Of a stretch of 64,000 nucleotides of DNA, positions 49,901 to 58,446 are shown piece after piece; positions within the stretch are counted from its first letter, which is position 1, and each line of letters starts with the position of its first letter. A model generated the notes under the pieces. That model was not told the origin of the DNA. It searched no databases and saw only the letters and a program-made list of their open reading frames with translations. The stretch comes from Intestinimonas sp. GTDB taxonomy: Bacteria > Bacillota > Clostridia > Oscillospirales > Oscillospiraceae. The position numbers and the translations under genes were made by a program. The stretch lies in NCBI GenBank assembly GCA_022653075.1, contig JALCSB010000002.1, forward strand, positions 101,918 to 165,917, given 5' to 3'.

Positions 49901-50365
49901 CTCCAGTTCCTTAACATGGAAAGTATTAGGCCCGCGTTTAGCGTAAACCAAATGATTGGGCGTGGACATCACAAGAACACCTTCCAGCGTCAGTACACGC
50001 TGAATTTCCCGTAAAAAGGCCAACTGCACGGCCTCATCCACATGCTCTAACGTTTCAAAGGAGACGACTACATCAAAAGAGCCGTCTTCAAAGGGCAATT
50101 TTGCAACAGATGCGGTCTGAAAACAGGTATTGGGCCCACCGTAGTTTTCCTGAGCGTAGGCGATCGTCTCATCTGAAAGATCAATACCATCAACAAATTT
50201 TGCTGCTTTCGCCAAGAGGGCCGACCCGTAGCCGGCACCACAGGCTGCATCCAGTACTCGCTTCCCGGTCACAAACTGGCAGGCAAACTGATAGCGGTTC
50301 ATATGTTCAATTTCCAGTTCAACATCCGTCTGTCCAGGAATAAATCGTTCTCCTGTAAATTTCAT
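46907..50365 (-). CDS. Multidomain glycosyltransferase: methyltransferase, coiled coil, GT2 and GT4
   Basis: The 1152-residue product begins with a class I methyltransferase (RVLDAACGAGYGSALLAKAA near residue 36). Then comes a coiled coil from about 245 to 400 that includes six identical 14-residue repeats (TIAQQGTALAEKEQ). A GT2 domain follows from about 510 (TVSIVIPVYNQFDYTYACV, ILIADDCSTDVTRDID). A GT4 domain follows from about 800 to the end (DLIFVGGFNHHPNGDAVEWF, RYGAGVKGKTIEAMYHG). The layout resembles length-controlling chain polymerases such as WbdD-WbdA systems, with the coil as a ruler. It overlaps the next gene by 4 bases. Confidence 0.88.
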   Translation of the reverse strand: MKFTGERFIPGQTDVELEIEHMNRYQFACQFVTGKRVLDAACGAGYGSALLAKAAKFVDGIDLSDETIAYAQENYGGPNTCFQTASVAKLPFEDGSFDVVVSFETLEHVDEAVQLAFLREIQRVLTLEGVLVMSTPNHLVYAKRGPNTFHVKELEYGEFRDLLGLAFPFVRMFSQETEVCDAIVDGETGCAEAEGGSTGENAEYLIAVCARQDLGSISTRVIVRSDHRYEQLLKWAVETDQMNTRNNAHVAKLDLQISELGIQITEQQHTLETKEEQLTQLLQSESNLAAEVRCKEDTIAQQGTALAEKEQTIAQQGTALAEKEQTIAQQGTALAEKEQTIAQQGTALAEKEQTIAQQGTALAEKEQTIAQQGTALVEKEQLLRNKEGHIELLLESDRELERIKSSRSWRFMGYVWKLRDALIPKGSKRRLLGKMAVKFVKHPLHFLSKCTPHKVSKFFRTLRREGVEGTSRRLDDCLIGSALPPQKLTIDDVSETTPEALVKTVADYTPLHVPQWDKPTVSIVIPVYNQFDYTYACVKSILQNSGDMTYEILIADDCSTDVTRDIDAIITGLHTIHNAENLRFLRNCNHAAKEAHGTYILFLNNDTQVQENWLAPLVKLMEQDKTIGMTGSKLVYPDGRLQEAGGIFWNDASAWNYGNRADPAAPEYNYVKDVDYISGASICICKALWEEIGGFDDRFAPAYCEDSDLAFEVRAHGKRVVYQPLSVVVHFEGVSNGTDTSTGQKRYQVINQKKFYEKWKDVLEREHFPNGENAFQARDRSRNKMTVLMIDHYVPMYDKDAGSRTVFQYLRLLSSMGYCVKFIGDNFYPHQPYTQELQQMGVEVLCGPYYASHWKDWLKENGDKLSVVFSNRPHITEKYIEFVKKSTNARVIYNLSDLHFLREHREYEVTGDSALLKSSEEWKRKEFHMIELADTVYTLSTVEQGIVDQYFQPPKTELCPIFIYDDFVEQLLPREKTQDLIFVGGFNHHPNGDAVEWFCSEVFPKILQELPEVRLHVVGSNPSEKIQQLASDHVLIEGFVTDEALDEFYGACRVCVIPLRYGAGVKGKTIEAMYHGIPIVTTSTGIEGLPGIADCLPATDTAEEFAARTVSIYRGDVEDTTNKCYEYVRKHYSRKAAEAFFARTFRPKEEQK
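49222..49474. repeat. Six tandem 42-bp repeats in the glycosyltransferase gene
   Basis: The 42-base unit, marked by GGTACCTTGCTGGGCGATGG at 49244, 49286, 49328, 49370, 49412 and 49454, recurs almost identically. It encodes the 14-residue heptad pair and keeps the frame, so copy number can vary without a frameshift. Confidence 0.92.
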
Positions 50366-50422
50366 AGTCGGACTCCTTGTCGTTTTTGAGGACTTCTCTG
50401 TAACAAATACGCCAGAATTCAG

Positions 50423-51178
50423 TCAATAAAAGAAAAGTGGTCGGTCTTTCTTTTTCAGATAATCCGCATACTCTGTCTCCAACCGCGTGACCTGCTCTGG
50501 CAGATAAAAAGTATGCACAGGAAGATAGCGCGTCTGCGCTTCGGCGTCGGTAAACCGCTCAACAAGATCATAGGAAAAATCATTCCAAACCAGGGCCCCG
50601 CCGGTGCCCTCCGGGGCGTCGTGATATACTGGAGACATTCCTGTACGGTTCATCGTATGCCCGCCCTCACGAATTGGAACTGTGAAGATATGAATACCGC
50701 CAGATTTCAAAACACGCTTGATCTCCTGAAAAGCGGCATCAGGATTTTCCAGGTGTTCAAAGACATCCTCTGTAATCACAACATCCAGACTTTCATCTGG
50801 AAAGGGAATCTGACATAAATCCACACAGAGCACACCGCTGGTGGAAAATTTCCCCGATGGAACATCCGGAAAGAACTCGCTGAACCGATAACCTGGCAGT
50901 GTTTTCAGCGCCCGATGAACTCCACCATAAGACGAGGCGTTCAGAATCTGTAGTGTTGATGCACACTTGCCGAAGGAAATTTCGTTAAACAGATGCTTAT
51001 GAAGTACACCCATGAGATCACTGTTCCGAATAGATGCACCACAGAATTCACATTACCCTTCCCGCAGAAGTGTTGCACCTACAGGTATACAAAAATGGAC
51101 CAATTTTCCACAGCAGCGGCACTGCTCATGTATGACCACAACTTTTGCCGCCGTAGCATCCAAATTCGTCTGATTCAT
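50423..51178 (-). pseudogene. SAM methyltransferase gene interrupted by an in-frame stop
   Basis: The ATG at 51178 has an AAGGAGCTTTGAG site and opens a frame beginning MNQTNLDATAAKVVVIHEQC with a Cys pair (CRCCG). A TAA at 51053-51055 stops it after 41 codons. Beyond the stop the same frame continues CEFCGASIRNSDLMGVLHKHL and then a methyltransferase (VLCVDLCQIPFPDESLDVVITEDVFEHL, LKSGGIHIFTVP). The zinc pair and methyltransferase together match a known family, so the stop looks like a nonsense mutation. The intact remainder starts at an ATG (51013) without a good ribosome site. Confidence 0.75.
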
Positions 51179-51266
51179 CTCAAAGCTCCTTACTATTTTA
51201 GATGCAGCAGCAACGGCCGAGAAATCAAAAAATTTTTTCTTTAAACAATTCCCGTTACAACACTAC

Positions 51267-51998
51267 TTAACTTATTTCCCCCGCGTAGGCGTCGCAAAGC
51301 TCTGTTGCATCGCCATAGCCCTGCATTTTGCCGTGCTCAATCCACAATACCTTATCGCACAGCTCTCGAATCTGGGACATGGTGTGGGATACCATCAAAA
51401 CCGTGGTGCCGCCGCCCATCAGTTCCAGCATCCGCGCCTTGCTCTTGGCCTGAAAGTCCGCGTCGCCCACGGCCAAAATCTCGTCGACGATCAGAATTTC
51501 CGGCTCTACCACTGTGGCGATGGAAAAGGCAAGGCGCATCATCATGCCGGAGGAATAGTTGCGTAGCGGCTCCTCGATAAACTCACCCAGCTCGGAAAAA
51601 TCGATAATTTCCTGACATTTGGATTCAAGAAACGCCTTGCTGTACCCGAGGATGGCGCCGTTGAGGAAGATGTTCTCCCGACCGGTCATGTCATAGTCAA
51701 AGCCGGAGCCAAGCTCCAGCATGGGAACAATATTCCCCTGAACCGATATAGTCCCAGAGGTCGGTTTCAAAATCCCTGAAATAACCTTTAAAAGCGTACT
51801 CTTACCTGCGCCGTTGTGCCCGATAATTCCCAAAACCTTACCCTTTTCAACGGAAAAGCTGATATCCTGCAGCGCCCAGAGTTCCTTGAATTTTAACCGC
51901 CTGGTCACCAACCTGACCAGATATTCCTTCATGCTGGAAATGCGGTCTGCGGACAGTCGAAACCGCATGGACACATGATCTACTTTAATAATTGCCAT
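51267..51998 (-). CDS. Polysaccharide ABC exporter ATPase (Wzt-like)
   Basis: The ATG at 51998 follows GAGGAGGAGACGG, giving 243 residues. Walker A is GIIGHNGAGKSTLLKVI, the signature is RNYSSGMMMRLAFSIA, Walker B is ILIVDEILAVGDADF and the switch His is in SHTMSQ. This is the TagH/Wzt ATPase type that powers export of lipid-linked glycans. Many Wzt proteins add a C-terminal glycan-binding domain; it is absent here. It follows the permease by 12 bases and the two form the exporter. Confidence 0.92.
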   Translation of the reverse strand: MAIIKVDHVSMRFRLSADRISSMKEYLVRLVTRRLKFKELWALQDISFSVEKGKVLGIIGHNGAGKSTLLKVISGILKPTSGTISVQGNIVPMLELGSGFDYDMTGRENIFLNGAILGYSKAFLESKCQEIIDFSELGEFIEEPLRNYSSGMMMRLAFSIATVVEPEILIVDEILAVGDADFQAKSKARMLELMGGGTTVLMVSHTMSQIRELCDKVLWIEHGKMQGYGDATELCDAYAGEIS

Positions 51999-52009
51999 CC
52001 GTCTCCTCC

Positions 52010-53467
52010 TCAGATATACAAAACAAACCGATCCTGACACTTTTTAAAGGCCAAGATACCGATGACCAGCGGCACCAATGCGGCAATCAGACACAGTGCA
52101 TATGCTTTCGGTTCGGGTGAAACCCCATTCAGGAGGACAATCCGGAAAAAGCGGACAACATGGTACAGGGGATTCATCTTGTAAAGCGTTATGAATTTGG
52201 CAGGAATAATGCTCTCTGGGTAGAAAATTGGCGTGGCAAAGTTCAGAATCGTTACTAAAACACCCCAGATAAATTGCGTATCCCGGAAGAACACCATCAA
52301 AGACGCCAGCAGCAGACCAATGCCCAAGCATAAAACCTCCAGACAGAGGATACCAAACAAAATCAGAATTGCTTGAATCCGAATCGGCGTACGGGTAATC
52401 ACCATCACCAGAGCCAGCGGAATGAGGCTCAGCAGCAGATTGATGGAGCTGGAGAGCACCCGTGTCACCGGATAGATATACTTGGGCACATAGACCTTGG
52501 TAATCAGTCCCGCGTTGCCGGAAATGGACTGCAGGCACATATTGGTGGATTCATTGAAGAAATTAAAGCAGACGATGCCAATCAGCAGATACACAGGGAA
52601 GTTGGGAATGTTGGACTTGAACAACGTGGAGAACACCACGTACTGCACCAGCATCATCAAAAGCGGGTTGAGAAAGCTCCACAGAATGCCCAGAACACTG
52701 CGCTTGTACTTCGTTTTGAAATCCCGGTTCACCAACTGCTCCATCAAAAAGCGATATTTTTTGATGGCATCAAAAAAACGCAGCGTAGGAGAAGAAATCC
52801 CATTCTTTTCCTTGTACAATAATATTAGTTCATATATGGCCAGAGCAATGCCGACGGCGGTAGCCAGATACCAGTAGATATTTCCAAAAAGCAGATTCTC
52901 CTGCCCAGTGACCTGAAAGCACAGAATGCCGTCGAGGACCTTCCCGTTGACACTGGCCAACTCGTCCTTGCTTAGATCCTTGTCTACAGAACCCTTGGAA
53001 ACAGATATGCTGCTGCCGTAATAAACGGTCACGGCGTTACCGCCGCTGCCATCCGGAGAAGTAATCACCAGTTCAAGAGGATCGCCTGCGGTAATTTCCA
53101 GTGGTTTATCAAGGTTGAATACGGACTCCGTACTGTTACCCAGTTCCCCGGAGGACTTTGTGACGCTGGCCACGGGTTCCCCATTTCGATCAATGGAGAC
53201 TTTGAGCGAGCAGGTGTTTTTCCGCCCGTAGGTAGACGTGAACAACGTCACGCCGGTGATGCGGTCTGCGTCAATGGAAAAGGGCTGGCGGATTTCACTG
53301 CCGGTGTAGATCTCGTTCACATCACTGGTAGGCTTCACCATGTCGTCGGTTTCAGCGTCCCGGACATAGAACTGCTGTCCACCTAGGAAATAAAACGCCA
53401 CGGCCAGCAGGAGATAGATCACAAGGACGGCGGTTAATTTTTTCTTGCCGGTGTTCAGATGCTTCAT
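52010..53467 (-). CDS. Polysaccharide ABC exporter permease with N-terminal extracytoplasmic domain (Wzm-like)
   Basis: The 485-residue product has an unusual N terminus: one membrane helix (LTAVLVIYLLLAVAFYFL), then about 160 residues of a beta-rich domain (FYVRDAETDDMVKP, GVTLFTSTYGR, LEITAGDPLELVITSPDGSGG) likely outside the cell. A second helix leads into a standard ABC2 permease of six helices (LVNRDFKTKYKRSVLGILWSF, PVYLLIGIVCFNFF). The family exports O-antigen-like chains or teichoic acids. The added ectodomain is not part of usual Wzm proteins of about 260 residues and may recognise the glycan. Confidence 0.88.
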   Translation of the reverse strand: MKHLNTGKKKLTAVLVIYLLLAVAFYFLGGQQFYVRDAETDDMVKPTSDVNEIYTGSEIRQPFSIDADRITGVTLFTSTYGRKNTCSLKVSIDRNGEPVASVTKSSGELGNSTESVFNLDKPLEITAGDPLELVITSPDGSGGNAVTVYYGSSISVSKGSVDKDLSKDELASVNGKVLDGILCFQVTGQENLLFGNIYWYLATAVGIALAIYELILLYKEKNGISSPTLRFFDAIKKYRFLMEQLVNRDFKTKYKRSVLGILWSFLNPLLMMLVQYVVFSTLFKSNIPNFPVYLLIGIVCFNFFNESTNMCLQSISGNAGLITKVYVPKYIYPVTRVLSSSINLLLSLIPLALVMVITRTPIRIQAILILFGILCLEVLCLGIGLLLASLMVFFRDTQFIWGVLVTILNFATPIFYPESIIPAKFITLYKMNPLYHVVRFFRIVLLNGVSPEPKAYALCLIAALVPLVIGILAFKKCQDRFVLYI

Positions 53468-53492
53468 TGCTTCATCGTTCCATTTCCAATGT

Positions 53493-54338
53493 TTAAATCT
53501 TTAACTCGGACAGGTAACGCCCCAGCGCGTCCTTCCACTCAGGAAGCCGTTGAAAACCCGCATCGTCCAGACTTTTCTTGCTCAGCCGGGAGTTTGCTGG
53601 TCGGGGAGCTTTTGCACCGTACTCCTCAGTCGTCACTGAAAGAACCGTGACGTTCTTTCCATCCTGACGAAAAATCTCACGGGCGAAGTCTGCCCAGGAG
53701 CAAAGCCCCTCGTTGGTGGCGTGATAGGTGCCGTACTTGTCCGTTGCAATCATGTCGCACAGTAGCGGCGCGAGGTCCGCAGTGTAGGTGGGAGAACCGA
53801 TCTGGTCGGAAACAACGTTCAGGGTGTCATGCCTCTCCGCCAGACGAAGCATGGTTTTGACGAAGTTGTTACTATTTTTTCCAAACACCCACGAGGTACG
53901 CACGATAAAGCTTTCCGGCAGAATAGCCCGGAGGGCCTGCTCGGCGGCCAGCTTACTCCGTCCGTAGACATTCAGCGGCCCGGTGGAGTCCGTTATTTCA
54001 TAGGATTGCTCTCCAGCACCGGGAAAGACATAGTCAGAGGATAGGAAAAGCAGCTTTGCTCCGATTTCCCGGCAGGAACGGGCGAGATTCCCCGTGCCGC
54101 CCTCGTTAACGTCAAAGCACTGCTCCGGCTCGTCCTCGGCCTTATCCACAGCGGTGTAGGCCGCGCAATGAATCACTGCGTCGGGGCGGTAGCTGCTCAA
54201 ATATGCGTTAACGTCTGTTTCACTGGTGATGTCCAACTGAGCTGAACCAATTCCCCTGTGCTCAACTCCCCGTGCGTTCAGTACGCGGCACACATCATAG
54301 CCAAGCTGCCCAGTCATGCCGGTAACAAGCATTTTCAT
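53493..54338 (-). CDS. rmlD: dTDP-4-dehydrorhamnose reductase (RmlD)
   Basis: The 281-residue short-chain reductase catalyses the final step to dTDP-L-rhamnose. It has GMTGQLGYDVCRVL, VIHCAAYTAVDKAE, LSSDYVFPG, the catalytic YGRSKLAAEQ pair (Tyr-x-x-x-Lys) and RTSWVFG with a GSPTY loop, all typical. Length and motifs are standard. It lies between a GT2 gene and the exporter permease in the same operon and pairs with rmlABC upstream. Confidence 0.93.
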   Translation of the reverse strand: MKMLVTGMTGQLGYDVCRVLNARGVEHRGIGSAQLDITSETDVNAYLSSYRPDAVIHCAAYTAVDKAEDEPEQCFDVNEGGTGNLARSCREIGAKLLFLSSDYVFPGAGEQSYEITDSTGPLNVYGRSKLAAEQALRAILPESFIVRTSWVFGKNSNNFVKTMLRLAERHDTLNVVSDQIGSPTYTADLAPLLCDMIATDKYGTYHATNEGLCSWADFAREIFRQDGKNVTVLSVTTEEYGAKAPRPANSRLSKKSLDDAGFQRLPEWKDALGRYLSELKI

Positions 54339-54352
54339 CTATTTTCTCATCC

Positions 54353-55288
54353 TTATTTTGAAATTTGCCGTACTACCGCACGGAATACCGGCTGGGGTAA
54401 AATATGCATCACAAGTTCAAACTTCGCCTCAACTGGGTCCAGTGCCCGATAGCGAAACACAGGAAACACTTTCCCATCCAGCCGCCCGGAGACGAAAGAC
54501 TCCATCGCCAAAGATGGCTTGGTATATCGGCGAAATAGCGCCAGACGCTCCCGCAGCGGTGCAATCCTCTGGTTGTAATATGTCTGCTTGGAGGTCACAC
54601 CGGCTAGGATACCAGTCTGGTTGCCGCCGTGAATACGATAGCGATGCAGCGGACGGTCCACAAAGGCAATCTTCCCGTCCAGCGCGGCAATTATGGCAAC
54701 CCACTGGTCGCAAACAGTGTCTTTCGGAAACGGAAGGGCCCGCTTCGCTGTCTTCGCCCGAACAAGGGTGGTACAGCCGGCGGAACAGTTGCGGAAAAAA
54801 TATGTCTCGGCAAGGTGCTCCCCCTGTACAAAGCACAGCCGGGGACGTACCAGCCGTAGGCTCGCCACCGTAGTATTCCCTGCTCCGTCCATGACGGACA
54901 GGTCGCAGTAAGCCATGGTTGTCTCCGGCGTCATGGCCGCTTCCAGCTCAGCCAGCTTTTCCGGCAGACACGCATCGTCCTGATCGCAGTAAGCGAAGAG
55001 ATCTCCCTCGGCATGCTCCGTCAGCCACGCAAAGACAGCGTTTGAGCCCTCGTTTTTTTCGCTGCGTGAAATTTCATAAGAAAACGAGGAGATACAGTCC
55101 TGCACGCAGGACTGTATCCGCTCAAACGGTACGGAGGGAGAACAGTCGTCCCGGATGTACAGCCGCAGCTTCGGATAGGTCTGAGCGTTCAGCGATTGCA
55201 GCTGTATCCGCAGCCAGTCCATCCTAGGCTCGTAGACCGCCATCAGAATAGAGATCGGTGGCTTATCGATTCCCGTACATCCGCTCAT
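54353..55288 (-). CDS. GT2-family glycosyltransferase
   Basis: The 311-residue product has the GT-A fold opening PPISILMAVYEPRMDWLRIQL, the DxD-type acidic pair in LFAYCDQDDACLPEKL, and YIRDDCSP. It starts inside the 3' end of rmlB, overlapping by 26 bases. The C-terminal part is Arg-rich. This is the rhamnosyl-transferase-like type that accepts dTDP-rhamnose, a reasonable guess since it sits amid rml genes; the acceptor is unknown. Confidence 0.85.
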   Translation of the reverse strand: MSGCTGIDKPPISILMAVYEPRMDWLRIQLQSLNAQTYPKLRLYIRDDCSPSVPFERIQSCVQDCISSFSYEISRSEKNEGSNAVFAWLTEHAEGDLFAYCDQDDACLPEKLAELEAAMTPETTMAYCDLSVMDGAGNTTVASLRLVRPRLCFVQGEHLAETYFFRNCSAGCTTLVRAKTAKRALPFPKDTVCDQWVAIIAALDGKIAFVDRPLHRYRIHGGNQTGILAGVTSKQTYYNQRIAPLRERLALFRRYTKPSLAMESFVSGRLDGKVFPVFRYRALDPVEAKFELVMHILPQPVFRAVVRQISK

Positions 55289-56282
55289 AGTAGGTTTGAT
55301 ACTCCCCGTTCACGATATTCTCCCACCAGGGCTTGTTGTCCAAATACCACTGCACCGTTTTTTCAATGCCATCGGCAAACTTTGTCTCCGGCAGCCAGCC
55401 CAGTTTCTCGTGGATGAAGCTGGGGTCGATAGCGTAGCGCATATCGTGGCCCTTGCGGTCAGTCACATAGGTGATCAGACTCTCCGGCTTGCCCACAATG
55501 GACAAAATGCGCTTCACGATGTCAATATTCTTCATTTCGTTGTGTCCACCAATGTTGTAGACCAAACCCACCTCGCCGCGCTCCAGAATGAGATCGATAG
55601 CGCGGCAGTGATCTTCTACATACAGCCAGTCCCGAACGTTCAACCCCTCGCCGTACACCGGCAGCGGCTTGTCCGCCAACGCGTTGGCGATCATCAGCGG
55701 AATCAGCTTTTCTGGGAATTGATAGGGTCCGTAGTTGTTGGAGCAGCGGGAAATCGTGATGGGCAGACCGAAGGTTCGCTGATAAGCGTTGCATAGCAGG
55801 TCCGCGCTGGCCTTGGATGCGGAGTAGGGGGACGATGTGTGCAGCGGAGTCTGCTCCGTGAAGAACAGGTCGGGCCGGTCCAACGGCAGATCACCGTAAA
55901 CCTCGTCCGTGGACACCTGATGATAGCGTTCCACGCCGTACTTCCGGCAGGCGTCCAGCAACACCTGCGTACCCATCACGTTGGTCTCAAGGAACACCGC
56001 CGGATTTTCAATGGAGCGGTCCACATGGCTCTCAGCGGCAAAGTTCACCACCGCGTCGGGCTTTTCCACCTTGAAAATATTATAGACCGCCTTCCGGTCC
56101 GCAATATCCGCCCGGATAAATTTAAATTTTGGGTCCTCCATCACGCTTTGGAGCGTCTGAAGGTTCCCTGCATAGGTCAGTTTGTCCAGACACAGCAACT
56201 CATAGTTGGGATGCGCCTTGCGCATATAAAAAATGAAATTGCTGCCGATAAAACCAGCGCCTCCGGTGATTAAAAGTTTCAT
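55263..56282 (-). CDS. rmlB: dTDP-glucose 4,6-dehydratase (RmlB)
   Basis: The 339-residue enzyme converts dTDP-glucose to the 4-keto-6-deoxy sugar. Markers are LITGGAGFIGSNFIFYM, FAAESHVDRSI, STDEVYGDLP, SPYSASKAS with the catalytic Tyr-x-x-x-Lys, and RCSNNYGPYQFPEKLI. The catalytic Asp/Glu in STDEVYG are intact. It lies after rmlC and before a GT2 gene. Motifs and length are fully standard for the family. Confidence 0.95.
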   Translation of the reverse strand: MKLLITGGAGFIGSNFIFYMRKAHPNYELLCLDKLTYAGNLQTLQSVMEDPKFKFIRADIADRKAVYNIFKVEKPDAVVNFAAESHVDRSIENPAVFLETNVMGTQVLLDACRKYGVERYHQVSTDEVYGDLPLDRPDLFFTEQTPLHTSSPYSASKASADLLCNAYQRTFGLPITISRCSNNYGPYQFPEKLIPLMIANALADKPLPVYGEGLNVRDWLYVEDHCRAIDLILERGEVGLVYNIGGHNEMKNIDIVKRILSIVGKPESLITYVTDRKGHDMRYAIDPSFIHEKLGWLPETKFADGIEKTVQWYLDNKPWWENIVNGEYQTYYERMYGNR

Positions 56283-56342
56283 AGTCAGTGTTCTCCCGAG
56301 GCGGGCACATGACCCGCTTATTTGTAAAAAATGTCCCTCAGA

Positions 56343-56888
56343 CTAAAAACCTGTTATAGCGTCCTTCAAAAATGGATTCTTCTGATCCTTCTCCGAGAGG
56401 ATAGGCTTCTCGATTCCCCAGTTCACACTCAGTTCCGTATCGTTCCAGCGAATGCCGCCGTCGGCCTCGGGTGCGTAGGGATTGTCCGCCTTATAAAGAA
56501 ATTCCACATCGTCCGTCAGGGTAACGAAGCCGTGGCCGAAGCCCCGGGGAATCAGCAACTGGCGGAAGTTCTCCGCACTCAGCTCCACCGACACCCATTT
56601 TTTGTATGTCGGGCTGGCGGGACGCAGATCCACCGCCACATCCAAAACCGCGCCCCGGGCGCAGCGCACCAGCTTGGCCTGCGCCTTGTCGCCCTTCTGG
56701 AAGTGGATGCCCCGCAGGGTTCCCTTTCCTGTGGACAGGGAGTGGTTGTCCTGCACAAAGTCATAGTGCAGTCCGGCCTCCTCAAAGACGCGTTTCGACC
56801 AACTCTCCATAAAAAAGCCTCGGTTGTCACCGAACACCTTTGGTTCCACAATATAAACGCCGTCCAGCTCTGTTTTAATAAAATTCAT
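56343..56888 (-). CDS. rmlC: dTDP-4-dehydrorhamnose 3,5-epimerase (RmlC)
   Basis: The frame extends to 57128, but the ATG at 56888 opens the normal 181-residue enzyme (MNFIKTELDGVYIVEPKVFG). It has the cupin motifs GDNRGFFMESW, DNHSLSTGKGTLRGIHFQ with the catalytic His, and LIPRGFGHGFVTLTDDVEFLYK. The Asp/His catalytic pair and tyrosine for the substrate are present. It follows rmlA closely in the operon. Confidence 0.93.
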   Translation of the reverse strand: MNFIKTELDGVYIVEPKVFGDNRGFFMESWSKRVFEEAGLHYDFVQDNHSLSTGKGTLRGIHFQKGDKAQAKLVRCARGAVLDVAVDLRPASPTYKKWVSVELSAENFRQLLIPRGFGHGFVTLTDDVEFLYKADNPYAPEADGGIRWNDTELSVNWGIEKPILSEKDQKNPFLKDAITGF

Positions 56889-56908
56889 GATTGGATGCCT
56901 CGATTTAT

Positions 56909-57787
56909 TCAGTATCGAATTTTTCCGTCCGCCACAGCCTTGAGATGTGCCCCGTAGGGGGATTTTCCGTATGTATCGGCAGCCTTGCGTAGCGTCGCCT
57001 GATCGATCCAGCCGTTGTGGTAGGCGATCTCCTCCAGTGCGGAGATCATGATACCCGCCCGGTTTTCCACCACCTTGACAAACTCTGACGCCTCCGTCAT
57101 GGAATCCACCGTGCCGGTGTCCAGCCATGCGTAGCCGCGTCCCAGCGTGATGACATGGAGAGACCCCTCATCCAAATAAATCCGGTTCAGGTCGGTGATC
57201 TCCAATTCGCCGCGAGCGGAGGGCTTCAGGGCTTTTGCCCGCTCACAGACCTTTGTATCATAAAAATAGAGGCCCGTCACCGCGTAATTGGACTTCGGGG
57301 CCTTCGGCTTCTCTTCAATGGAGACAGCGTTCCCCGCCCCATCAAACTCCACCACGCCAAAGCGCTCAGGGTCCTCCACATAGTAGCCGAAGACGGTCGC
57401 ACCGTTCTCCGTGGCAACCGCTTTTTTCAGTGCAATGGTCAGGCCAGCACCGTAAAAAATATTATCACCCAGTATCATGGCACAGCGGTCGTTGCCCACA
57501 AATTTCTCGCCCAGAATAAACGCCTGCGCCAACCCGTCTGGGGAGGGCTGCACCTTGTAGGAGAGCTTCAGTCCATACCGGCTGCCGTCTCCAAATAGCC
57601 GCTCAAAATTGGGCAGGTCCTGAGGGGTAGAAATAATGAGAATGTCCCGGATTCCCGCCAGCATCAGCGTGGAAAGGGGATAGTAGATCATGGGTTTATC
57701 GTAAATAGGGAGAAGCTGCTTACTTGTGACCATCGTCAAGGGGTAGAGCCGGGTGCCGCTGCCTCCCGCCAGAACAATGCCTTTCAT
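56909..57787 (-). CDS. rmlA: Glucose-1-phosphate thymidylyltransferase (RmlA)
   Basis: The true start is the ATG at 57787 behind GGAGGTCTG, giving 292 residues. It has the nucleotidyltransferase signature [46 protein letters not shown] and [10 protein letters not shown]. It makes dTDP-glucose, the precursor of rhamnose. It is the first gene of the long minus-strand glycan operon, behind the promoter at 57836. Confidence 0.95.
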   Translation of the reverse strand: MKGIVLAGGSGTRLYPLTMVTSKQLLPIYDKPMIYYPLSTLMLAGIRDILIISTPQDLPNFERLFGDGSRYGLKLSYKVQPSPDGLAQAFILGEKFVGNDRCAMILGDNIFYGAGLTIALKKAVATENGATVFGYYVEDPERFGVVEFDGAGNAVSIEEKPKAPKSNYAVTGLYFYDTKVCERAKALKPSARGELEITDLNRIYLDEGSLHVITLGRGYAWLDTGTVDSMTEASEFVKVVENRAGIMISALEEIAYHNGWIDQATLRKAADTYGKSPYGAHLKAVADGKIRY

Positions 57788-57835
57788 ACAGACCTCCAAA
57801 ATGGCACACTGCCACAAAATACAATATTTTTATAC

Positions 57836-57864
57836 ATTATACAGTCATTTTTGCACGTTGTAAA
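57836..57864 (-). promoter_or_regulatory. Promoter of the glycan operon
   Basis: On the minus strand TTTACA (57859-57864) and TATAAT (57836-57841) are exactly 17 bases apart, close to the consensus. The rmlA start lies 49 bases beyond the -10 box. Confidence 0.85.
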
Positions 57865-57904
57865 CCATTTACCGGGATTTGTCGTGCTGAATTTGACTAA
57901 AATA

Positions 57905-58210
57905 TTATGAGCGGATAATCCACATGTACTTGCCGTATTCTTCCGACGTGCGCACCTTGGGAACGTAGTCGAACTGCTCCAATTCTTTTGCAAGATTGGT
58001 GATCTGGTCGTCCTGTTCCGGCTTGGTGAACAGAACGACCGCGCCCAGCTTCTCGGGGAGTCGCGCCTGACCGCATCGCCGATCTCCAGTCGGTTCCAGC
58101 AGAGCAATTGTGTTGTCGTATTCCGCTCTCAGAATTGGGAAGGGAACGGTACCACACCATATTCCGGGTGATGCTGATTTGACAGTACTGCTGCGGTGGC
58201 GGTGGCTCAT
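57905..58210 (-). CDS. Small unknown protein, possible gene remnant
   Basis: The 101-residue frame contains a plausible globular part (GAVVLFTKPEQDDQITNLAK, EQFDYVPKVRTSEEYGKYMW) with a beta-alpha pattern, but the N-terminal 40 residues look non-coding-like. No ribosome site is obvious at the start. It lies between the glycan operon promoter and the mobile island and may be a decayed gene. Nearby bases up to 58,360 show no other supported gene. Confidence 0.35.
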   Translation of the reverse strand: MSHRHRSSTVKSASPGIWCGTVPFPILRAEYDNTIALLEPTGDRRCGQARLPEKLGAVVLFTKPEQDDQITNLAKELEQFDYVPKVRTSEEYGKYMWIIRS

Positions 58211-58386
58211 TTATAGAACAGAAATATATCTAGCCCTTACTCGTACGGTGCCGCTCAAGGCGATCACGTGCTTGGATGGTCTCTTTATGGAGGCGCTGAA
58301 AACGATCACATACTACCAAAACAGTTTCTTCCGGAGTTATCCTCTCCCGGTCCCGTGAGATTTTGAGCTATATATTATAACAGTGA

Positions 58387-58420
58387 AGCCGCTCAGAGAA
58401 ATCATTTTCTCTGAGCGGCT
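58387..58420. repeat. Hairpin upstream of the DUF3846 gene
   Basis: AGCCGCTCAGAGAA pairs perfectly with TTCTCTGAGCGGCT over 6 bases, followed by ATCATTTTG. It lies 27 bases before the ATG, upstream of the ribosome site, in the leader of the gene. Confidence 0.7.
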
Positions 58421-58446
58421 ATCATTTTGAAAAGGGGACTTTTCCT

